Source: CAJFUR01 sp904420575 (lineage in GTDB: Bacteria > Actinomycetota > Coriobacteriia > Coriobacteriales > Eggerthellaceae). From it: a stretch of 64,000 nt of DNA. Both the position numbers and the translations under genes were made by a program. This document shows, one piece after another, positions 53,561 through 61,300 of the stretch (positions are counted from its first letter, which is position 1; the number at the start of each line of letters is the position of its first letter). Where the stretch lies: assembly GCA_965119745.1 (NCBI GenBank), contig OZ221973.1:930001-994000 (forward strand), written 5' to 3'. The notes under the pieces are model-generated. The model searched no databases and had not been told where the DNA came from. It saw nothing but the letters and a program-made list of their open reading frames with translations.

Positions 53561-55276
53561 CTACTTCACGCCCAGCGCGTGCTTGGCGGCTATGCGGGCG
53601 AACGTGGCGGTGCGGCCGGCGTTGATGCCCGTGAAGTTGCTGGGGTAGTTGTGCGGGTAGAAGCCGCCCTGGTCGTTGCCGCACACGTACAGGCCTTCGA
53701 TGACGCTGCCGTCCTTGCGCAGCGGACGGGACTCCGTGTCGGTGATGACGCCGTGGATGGTCACCAAAAGCTCGCCGGCGATGCGCGCGGCATAGAACGG
53801 TGGCTCGTCGACGGCGCTCATGCGGTAGGCTGGCTTGCCGAAGTCGGTGTCTTGGCCGGCAGCGACCAGTTCGTTGTAGTGCTCGACGTTCGCCTTGAAG
53901 GTGGCCGCCTGATCGGCGTCGAAGCCCATGGCCTCCGCCAGCTCGTCCAGCGTGTCGCACTTTTTCAGCGAGCCGTTTTCAATGCGCGGCTCCAGCCAGA
54001 ACGAGTCCAGATGCTCCTTCGTGATGGCTTCGCAATCGTACACGTCGGCGTTGAACGCGGTGCCCGACGGTGCCGGCGCAAGGCGCGAGCAGCCGCACGT
54101 GTCGAACTGCTGGATGTCTTCCCAGTAGCTGCCGTCCCACACGATCCAGGAGAAGTGGCCGGGTTGGTTCGCGCCGCCGGCATAGCTCATGGGATAGCAC
54201 TGGTCCTCGTTCATGAAGCGCTCGCCGTTCGCGTTCACGTGGAGGAACGGCTGGCTGCCCGGCAGGAAGATGTCGCCGCCCTGATAGGAGCCGTCGAACG
54301 TGAAGCCGTCGGGAAGGATGGCGCGGTTCCAGATCATGCAGGCACCGCCGGCTTCGAGCTCGGCGCCGGCCCACAGCGCCATGCGGATGCCGTCGCCCTC
54401 TTCGGTGATGCTGTCGCGCAATGCGCACCAGTTGGAGTTGCCGGGGCACAGATCCTGCAGCATCTCGTCGTTCGCGCCGTAGCCGCCGGTGCAGACGATC
54501 ACGCCGTCCTTCGCGTTGATCTGGATGGTGCCCTTCTCGTCCGATTCGGCGATGACGCCGGTCACCTTGCCGGAATCGTCCTGCACGAGCATCTTGGCAG
54601 GCGTCAGGAACAGGATCTCGCCGCCGAGCTCCTCATAGACTTCGCGCATGACCTGCAGGTGCGCATAGGCGCCGTAGTTGGGGCCGTCAGGGTTGTATTC
54701 GCCCATGCAGGGGTTGTAGCACATGGCCGGGTAGTAGGCGTGCGGATCGTCGGGCTTGTGCCACTCGAAGGGAAAGAGCATGCCCTTGGGCTCGAGCGTC
54801 TCCTTCATCCATTCCATCATCTCGCCGGACTGTTCCGCCCACGTCTTGTACATGAGCATGTTGGCGTCGCCGGCCTGGGTCTGGTTTGCGTGGTTCAGAA
54901 GCGTCGGCACGTCCTCGATGTGGTCGGGCTCGAGCGTCGAGTTGAGCGCGCCGATGGCTTCGCGCGCCGCCTGGACGTCGCTGCCCTTTTCCAGCACGAT
55001 CACTTTCGCGCCGTTCTGGGCGGCGGTGGTGGCGGCCACCATGCCGCCGTTGCCGGCGCCGACGACCACCAGGTCGGCCTCGAGCGTCTCGGCGATGTCG
55101 GTGGGCATTTCCGGCTTGTCGCGCCACGAGGCCTGCGCCGCGTCGCCAGCGTCCTTTGCGTCCGTCCCGCCCTGCGCTTGCGGCGCGCAGCCCGCCAATG
55201 CTCCGGCGGCGGCCAGAGCACCCGTCGCGGTGAGCCCCGCCAGGAAATTGCGGCGGCTGATGGTGCTTTCTCCCAT
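53561..55276 (-). CDS. Tat-exported, lipid-anchored FAD-dependent reductase (fumarate reductase flavoprotein family)
   Basis: The 571-aa protein has an N-terminal twin-arginine signal SRRNFLAG (residues 7-14) and a lipobox ALAGC with Cys30, predicting a folded, lipid-anchored extracytoplasmic enzyme. The FAD domain follows: DLVVVGAGNGGMVAATTAAQ near residue 68, GVIVCTGGYGAND, GGACMIWNRA, and a C-terminal EGLYVCGNDQGGFYPHNYPS near residue 530. It has no heme-binding CxxCH and no FMN-binding domain, so electrons must come from a separate carrier. Family members reduce fumarate, urocanate, steroids or other enoates; substrate unknown. ATG 55276 has AAGGAGGAAGC upstream. Confidence 0.9.
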   Translation of the reverse strand: MGESTISRRNFLAGLTATGALAAAGALAGCAPQAQGGTDAKDAGDAAQASWRDKPEMPTDIAETLEADLVVVGAGNGGMVAATTAAQNGAKVIVLEKGSDVQAAREAIGALNSTLEPDHIEDVPTLLNHANQTQAGDANMLMYKTWAEQSGEMMEWMKETLEPKGMLFPFEWHKPDDPHAYYPAMCYNPCMGEYNPDGPNYGAYAHLQVMREVYEELGGEILFLTPAKMLVQDDSGKVTGVIAESDEKGTIQINAKDGVIVCTGGYGANDEMLQDLCPGNSNWCALRDSITEEGDGIRMALWAGAELEAGGACMIWNRAILPDGFTFDGSYQGGDIFLPGSQPFLHVNANGERFMNEDQCYPMSYAGGANQPGHFSWIVWDGSYWEDIQQFDTCGCSRLAPAPSGTAFNADVYDCEAITKEHLDSFWLEPRIENGSLKKCDTLDELAEAMGFDADQAATFKANVEHYNELVAAGQDTDFGKPAYRMSAVDEPPFYAARIAGELLVTIHGVITDTESRPLRKDGSVIEGLYVCGNDQGGFYPHNYPSNFTGINAGRTATFARIAAKHALGVK

Positions 55277-55557
55277 GATGCTTCCTCCTTGGAACAAGAT
55301 GTCTTCGCATGTCCCCGGCGCCGCATGGCTGCGTCGCGCGTCTCTGCTGCGCGTTTCGGCCGTGCGTTCGGGGTGACGATGACACCCTATCGGGGTTCAG
55401 CAGGAAAAGCGTCGCGCATTCGAGGGTATTTTTGGCTGGCACGCAAGAACGGCAGCATCTACCCGAAAAGGGGTGAGAAAAAGGAAGCGCCTGGTGGGAA
55501 GGTGCTTGCCGGCGACACGCCGATATGGCGGCGCGTCGCCGGCATGTTCGCGCCAGC
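55277..55557. other. Promoter region of the flavoprotein gene and end of moeA
   Basis: 281 bp without a gene. The bases before 55375 are the minus-strand leader. No clear -35/-10 pair was found. Confidence 0.4.
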
Positions 55558-56772
55558 TCACGCTTCTTCGACGAACTCCTCGCCGCGCAGCAGTTCGACC
55601 TCGATGACGGTGCCGGCGGGGAAGCCGGCCTCGCCAATGGGGGAGACGCGCTGGGCGTTCGACGTCATGCACTCGGCCAGCTGGCCGCCCTTGAAGTCGT
55701 GGTAATGCGCCACGTAGCCTTCGCCTTCGCGCACCAGGTCCAGGCGCCCGATGTTGGCCATGATGGGCACGCTGGAGAAGTCGACGGGCACGGTGGCCGT
55801 GACCGTGGGATGACGGTGGATCGGCACGCCGAGCATGCGCGCCACGATGGCCTGCAGGCACCATTCGGACCCGTAGTAGGCGGCCAGCGTGGGACCCGGC
55901 AGGTCGACGATCGGCTTGCCGTTGGCCACGGCCATCATGAGCGGACGTCCCGGCACGGCGGCAATGTAGTGATGCACCACGGTGCCGCGAGCCTCGATCA
56001 TGCGCACGTTGAAGTCCTCTTCGCCGATGGCCGAGCCGCCGTTGACGACCACGGCGTCAGCGACTTCGAGCGCTTCGTCAAAGGCGCGTTCCAGCTCGGC
56101 CGGGTCGTCGTGCACGATGGGGAACACGAGAGGTTCGGCGCCGTATTCCATGAGCAGATGCTTCACCATGAGGCTGTTGGTGTCCACGTTCTGCCCGCGA
56201 CGCGGTTTGATGCCGGCGGGCACCAGTTCGCTGCCGGTGGGAATGAAGGCCACGCGAGGCTTGCGGCGCACGGGCACCATGGTCGCGCCGCCCATGGCGA
56301 GCGCGGCCAGGTCGGTGGCGCGGATGGGCATCCCGGCCTTCATGAGGGGCGTGCCCGCCTTCAGGGTGGAGCCGGCAGGACGCACGCCGCTTCCCGGCTT
56401 GACCTGCACGTCGTCGTCAAGCACCACCGATCCGTCCGGCTGGATGGCCGCTTTCTCGATCATGACGACGGCGTCGAAGTCGTCGGGGAAGTCGTCGCCG
56501 GTGTCAGCGCGCACGTAATCCACGCCGAGCTTCCAGCCGCTGGTGTCCGGCAGGCCGTCCGCAAAGGCGGCCGACTTCACGGCGATGCCGTCGAACGACG
56601 AGGCGCGCACGACGGGCAGCGTGTTGGTGGACACGACGTCGCGCGCCAGCACGCGTCCCACCGCTTCGTCGAGGGTCACCAGCTCTTCTCCGCCCACCGG
56701 CTCCCAGGCGGCGAAGAAGTCGGCGAGCGCTTCCTCGCGGGTCGGGAACCCTTCCATGATCTTCTCTCCCAC
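55558..56772 (-). CDS. moeA: Molybdopterin molybdotransferase MoeA
   Basis: This 404-aa protein inserts molybdate into adenylylated molybdopterin, the last step to Mo-MPT. It shows the MoeA fold in order: residues 1-30 helix, VTLDEAVGRVLARDVVS, FDGIAVKSAAF (the usual SAMDGYA motif is SSFDGIA here), the GTPLMKAGMPIRATDLAALA domain II/III joint, and the MoeA/MogA-like domain with IPTGSELVP, VVNGGSAIGEEDF and the VDLPGPTLAAYYG segment. GTG 56772 has GAGGAGG 4 bp upstream; ATG 56757 is an alternative. The window holds two bis-MGD enzymes that would depend on it. Confidence 0.9.
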   Translation of the reverse strand: MGEKIMEGFPTREEALADFFAAWEPVGGEELVTLDEAVGRVLARDVVSTNTLPVVRASSFDGIAVKSAAFADGLPDTSGWKLGVDYVRADTGDDFPDDFDAVVMIEKAAIQPDGSVVLDDDVQVKPGSGVRPAGSTLKAGTPLMKAGMPIRATDLAALAMGGATMVPVRRKPRVAFIPTGSELVPAGIKPRRGQNVDTNSLMVKHLLMEYGAEPLVFPIVHDDPAELERAFDEALEVADAVVVNGGSAIGEEDFNVRMIEARGTVVHHYIAAVPGRPLMMAVANGKPIVDLPGPTLAAYYGSEWCLQAIVARMLGVPIHRHPTVTATVPVDFSSVPIMANIGRLDLVREGEGYVAHYHDFKGGQLAECMTSNAQRVSPIGEAGFPAGTVIEVELLRGEEFVEEA

Positions 56773-56852
56773 AGGTCCTCCTCTGAACGTCCCGGTATTT
56801 TCTGGAGGATAGAATACTCCATTTGTCAGAATAATTCACGGGTACAAACAAT

Positions 56853-56963
56853 CTTCGGCATGCCGAGAGTCCTCGCGACCTGAAGCGGTCTTCGGCATGC
56901 CGAAGACCCTCGCGACTAGAAGTAATCCTTGGCACGCCAAAAGGCTCTCGCGGCCTCAAGCGG
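56853..56963 (+). repeat. Three tandem 37-bp repeats containing a GGCATGCC palindrome
   Basis: Copies begin at 56853, 56890 and 56927, period exactly 37; a weak fourth may begin at 56964. Copies 1 and 2 share TCTTCGGCATGCCGA. Copy 2 contains the perfect palindrome CTTCGGCATGCCGAAG; copy 3 is diverged (CCTTGGCACGCC). CTCGCG and AAG blocks are conserved between palindromes. The frame of the downstream fragment is open through the array. Confidence 0.85.
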
Positions 56964-56966
56964 CTC

Positions 56967-57458
56967 TTGGCTCCCACTGCCTCTCCCCGCGCCCCTTCGC
57001 CGCTTTGCCTGTACGGCAAGCGCGCGCTGGTGGCCTGCGACGCCGATCTGGCCGTTGGGCTGGCCTCGTTTTTGGTGGACGCCGGCATGGTCCCTGCGTG
57101 CGTGGCGGTGGGCGACGTGGAGCCAGACTTCGAGCGGCGCTTGCACAGCGCTGTCCGGTTGCCCGAGGAAAGCGCGGTGCTCGTGGGGGTGGACCGGGCG
57201 GAAGTCGAAGAGCAGGTGGCGCGCCATCCGGTGGACCTGGTGCTGGGGGACACGCGCAACAAGCGCCTGGCGGCGCGCTGCGGTGTTCCGCTGGTGCGCG
57301 TGGGATTTCCCGTGGTCGACCGCCTGCTGGCCTACACCGAGCCCGTGGCGGGCTACGAAGGTGCCCTCTCGCTGCTGCGACGCGTCGCGAACGCGTTCTG
57401 CGAAGAGGAAGAACGGGGCGTGGACCCCGAAGACTTGACGATCTCCCGGTATTTCTGA
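56967..57458 (+). pseudogene. C-terminal fragment of a nitrogenase component 1-like protein (NifD/NifK superfamily)
   Basis: 163 residues from TTG 56967 (no good ribosome site). The sequence is the last domain of a NifK-like oxidoreductase: YGKRALVACDADLAVGLASF, LVDAGMVPACVAVGD, CGVPLVRVGFPVVDR and GYEGALSLLRRVANAF are typical. Full proteins are 400-520 aa, so the two N-terminal domains and their P-cluster cysteines are absent. Upstream the frame runs into the 37-bp repeats and then a stop at 56832. The NifH-like gene follows after 17 bp. It looks like a 5' deletion; a functional truncated protein is less likely. Confidence 0.72.
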
Positions 57459-57475
57459 CGAGGAAAGGGAAGAAC

Positions 57476-58336
57476 ATGAGCAGCGAACGACCCGGCGGGC
57501 GGCGTCCCCGGCAGATAGCCTTCTACGGCAAGGGCGGCATCGGGAAGTCCACGACGAGCCAGAACGTCGCCGCCGCCTTGGCCGACGAGGGCAAGAGGCT
57601 TCTGGTGGTGGGCTGCGACCCGAAGGCCGACTGCACGTCGCTCCTCACAGGAGAGCTGTTCCAGGAAACGGTGCTCGAGCATGTGCGCAGCCAGTCGCGC
57701 AACGCGGAGGTGGGGGCCACGTTGGAGGGCGTGGTGCGCACAGGGTACCACGGCATCTCCTGCGTGGAGTCGGGCGGGCCCGAACCGGGCGTCGGATGTG
57801 CCGGAAGGGGCATCATCTGCGCCATCGAGCTGCTGGAGAAGAAGGGCTATCTGGAAGACGACCTGGACTACGTGGTGTACGATGTGTTGGGAGACGTGGT
57901 GTGCGGCGGTTTCGCCATGCCCATCCGAGAGGGCAAGGCCGAAGAGATATACCTGGTGACCAGCGGAGAGATGATGTCGCTGTATGCGGCCAACAACATC
58001 GCGGCGGGCATCGTGAAGTTCGCCTCGTCCGGGCGTGCGCGGCTGGGTGGCGTCATCTGCAACTGCCGCAACGTTGCGGGAGAGGTGGGCCTGGTGGCCT
58101 CGTTCGCAGAGGAGATCGGCAGCCGGCTGGTCGGCGTGCTGCCGCGCGACAACGTGGTGCAGGAGAGCGAGCTGGACCAGCAGACGGTCATCGAGCATGC
58201 GCCCGGAAGCGCCCAGGCGCAGGCCTATCGCGCCCTCGCTCGGGCCATCGAAGAAAACGACCGCTTTGCCGTGCCGCGCCCCCTGTCACGTCCTCGGCTG
58301 CAGGAGCTGGCCGTGCAGATGGTGCGCGCCCGATGA
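57476..58336 (+). CDS. NifH-like Fe protein (nitrogenase reductase superfamily)
   Basis: The 286-aa protein has ATG 57476 with AGGAAAGGG upstream. The P-loop is YGKGGIGKSTTSQN (residues 17-30). Switch I is VGCDPKADCT. The [4Fe-4S] ligands at the dimer interface are Cys108 (GVGCAGRGI) and Cys143 (GDVVCGGFAMPI). Arg111 in CAGRG is the ADP-ribosylated position of true NifH. All residues needed for ATP-driven electron transfer are present. Since its neighbour is only a component 1 fragment, the partner may be encoded elsewhere. No other nif genes are nearby, so dinitrogen fixation is not implied. Its 3' end overlaps the convergent activase gene by 51 bp. Confidence 0.92.
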   Translation: MSSERPGGRRPRQIAFYGKGGIGKSTTSQNVAAALADEGKRLLVVGCDPKADCTSLLTGELFQETVLEHVRSQSRNAEVGATLEGVVRTGYHGISCVESGGPEPGVGCAGRGIICAIELLEKKGYLEDDLDYVVYDVLGDVVCGGFAMPIREGKAEEIYLVTSGEMMSLYAANNIAAGIVKFASSGRARLGGVICNCRNVAGEVGLVASFAEEIGSRLVGVLPRDNVVQESELDQQTVIEHAPGSAQAQAYRALARAIEENDRFAVPRPLSRPRLQELAVQMVRAR

Positions 58337-61300
58337 GGCGGACACGGCGGCCTTCGCTGCCGAAAGGGCCAGGCGCACGCGGTTCTCGCGGTTGAGCGCC
58401 GAGGCCTCGGGGTCGTAGTCGATGACGGTCACGGGCAGGCCGGGGTGGCGCTTTGCGATCATGTGCAGGGCGCCACGGGCCTGCACATGGCCTTTCAGGC
58501 AGCCGAAGCTCTGCAGGTAGATGACATGGTGCACGCCCTGCGCGGCGAAGCGGTCGAACTGCGCCAGGTAGCGCACGTCGTCGGTGTAGAGCAGCGAAGG
58601 GTCGGGCAGCACCACGTCGCAGCCTTGGCTTTCGACGAAGCGCGCCACATGGTCGTTCATGAACGGGTCGAAGCACAGAAGCGCGTTGCCCACGATGCCG
58701 ATGCGTGGCCGCGCGGGGGCGTGGGCGGCGTCCTGCGGGGGCGTGACGGCTGCAAGGGACGTGTGAGGCGCCCGCGCCGCGCTGGCAGGGTGCGTGCCGG
58801 TTGCGAGGGACGTGCCGGCTGCGAGGGACGTGCCGGCTGCGAGGGGCGCGTGAAGCGCATGCGCCGTCACTGTTGCAAGAGGTGTTTCGGCTGCGAAGGA
58901 CGTATCGGTTGTGTCCTGCGAGGGCCAGGTCGTCGTCCAGTCGATGCGGGGTTCCCTCCCTGTGGCTTGCCGCACAATGGCGGGGAGCGCGTCCAACAGG
59001 CAGCGTTCGCAGACGGCCGGTATCTCGAGCGACGCGAGCGCGGGGTCTTCTTCCATGAGTCGGATGGCGCGTCCGGCCAGCGCCGACACGACGAAGCACG
59101 CGTCGTTCGGCACCGATTGCTGGGCCGTGTCCAGGTCGGCCTGCTCCACGCCGCCGAGCAACGGCCGAGGGCTTTGTTTGTCCGGCATGTCGTCCGAAGG
59201 CTGGGGCGGGACGTCCGTCGCAGCCGAAGGTTCCGGGGCGCAGGCCGCGTCCGCCTTGGGGGCCGATGCGGAAGGGCTGGGCCTGGCGGGTGCGCCGCCC
59301 TCCGTCCTGATCGAGGCGCGGCCTGCGCGTTCCTGCGTCTGGAAGAGCGGCTCCGCTTCCAAGGTTTCGGCCAGCGTGCGCAGACGGATGCGGATATGGG
59401 CCGTGTCGGCGATGTCGTCTATCTTGAGCGCGGTGAAGGGCCTGCCGGCCTCGTTCAGGAGGGCGCGGGCATGCGTCAGGCTGATGGCGTCGAAGCCGCA
59501 GCCGAACGATTGCAGGCACACAAGCTCCAACTGCGGGTTCTCTGCGACCATGCGCGCCAGGCGCACGAGGCGCTTGCCCGGCTTCCAGGAAAGGGGGTCG
59601 CGCGGCGGCTCGGCACAGGGCTCGGCGCAAGCTGCGGCGCAGGGTTCGGCGGCAAGGGCGTCTTCCAGGCCTAGAGGCGAGAGCACGGCGAAGCCCACGT
59701 CGACGAGCACGCGGTCGATGCCGTGGAGCAAGGCCGGGTCGGCGTGATAGGGGCGGCCGGCCAGCACTGCGGCCCGGCGGCCCGTGCGCCGCGTCCAGGC
59801 GAGCGCCCGCTCGTTGGCGCGCCGCACGGCGTCCTCGAAGTCCCGTTGGGCGGCGAGCCCGTCGGCCAGCGCCTTGACGAGTTCGTCCTCGCTCACGGAA
59901 GGCACGTCGGCGCGCGTTGCCAGGTCGTTCAGGCAGGCGAGCAGCGCCGCACGGTCGGGGCCGCTGTCGCAGAGGCCGGACGGCTTCATGATGGAGAGCT
60001 CGGGAGATGCCAATTGGCAGGCACTGTCGCGCAAAAGGGGCACGCTGTCGGCCAACGCAGACGCATACAGGCTGGTCACGGGACAGCGATTGCCGCGGGC
60101 GTACCGCGGCATGAACACGGCGTCCACGCCCTGGCGCGCGAGGTCGTGCAGGCGCGTGTGGGCCAGCTTGGCGGGAAAGCACACGCTTTCGGAGGGGATG
60201 GTGCCGATGCCCTCGCGTGCCGCGCCGGACGCTTCCGCACGCCGGTCGTCGGCCACGCGGAGGGAGAAGCCCAGCGTGGCGAACAGGGTGTGCCAGAACG
60301 GGCCCTGCTCGTAGGCGGCCAGCACGCCGGGCAGGCCGATGCAGGCGCTGCCCCGCCGTCCGCCAGGCAAGACGTCGCCGAAACGTGCGAGCAGCTTCTG
60401 CTCGAGCGCGATCGCGTTCGGCGGGCGGCTTTCCGTCGGCTGCGTCGGACGTGCAGGCGGCATGTCGGAGCCAGGAGCGTCGTCCCGCGCGCCCGCGTAG
60501 GCGCCCAGAGCGCCCGCGCCCACAGAACGGGTGCGGGCCTTCTCCTTCAGGGCGCGTTCGACGCACGCCTGTGCCCGGTCGCAACGGTTGCCGCTGATGA
60601 AGCGCCGCCCGGTGGCGAACTCCACGATGGAGAGCGCGCAGACGTTCTCGCAGCCGGTGCAGCGCATTGCCGTGCGCCGTGGGTCGAGCGCGGCCAGTTC
60701 CTGCGCGCCGACGAGCGAGCTTTTCGGAGCGTCCCCCTCTTTGCGCAGGGTGTTCGCCCGCAGGCGCGCCGTGAGTGCCGCGCCGATGGCTCCCATGAGG
60801 TGCGCCGTGTCGGGCCGCACGGCTTCGATGCCGCCCACCAGCTCGAACGCGCGCAGCACCGCGTCGGACATGAAGGCGCCGCCCTGTACCACCACGTGCG
60901 GCCCCAGGGAGTCCAGCTGGCTCATGCCGATGATGCGGAACAGCGCGTTCTTCACCACGGAATAGGCGATGCCGGCCGCGATGTCCTGCGTTTCCACGCC
61001 GATCTTCTGCGCATGGCGCACGCGCGACGTCATGAACACGGTGCATTTCGTGCCCAGGTCCACCGGCTCCCTCGCTTCCAGCGCCGCGGCGGCGAACCGA
61101 TAGGGCGTGGAGCGCAGCGAGTGTGCGGTGCCTTCGATGAACGAGCCGCAGCCGCTCGAACACGCCTCGTTGAGCACGGCGTTCGCCACGCGTCCGTCGC
61201 GGACCCAGATGGCCTTCATGTCCTGGCCCCCGATGTCGAGGAGGAAGGTAAGGTCGGGCTGGAACTGCTGCGCCGCGCGCACGTGCGCGAGCGTTTCCAC

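Noticed and set aside
56853..56963. 37-bp repeats as a CRISPR array
   Set aside because: The repeats abut with no unique spacers (period equals repeat length), and there are no cas genes in the window.
57476..58336. Calling this a nitrogen-fixation locus
   Set aside because: Only a NifH-like protein and a component 1 fragment are present, with no nifB, nifE, nifN or intact nifDK; many NifH homologues act in other reductions.
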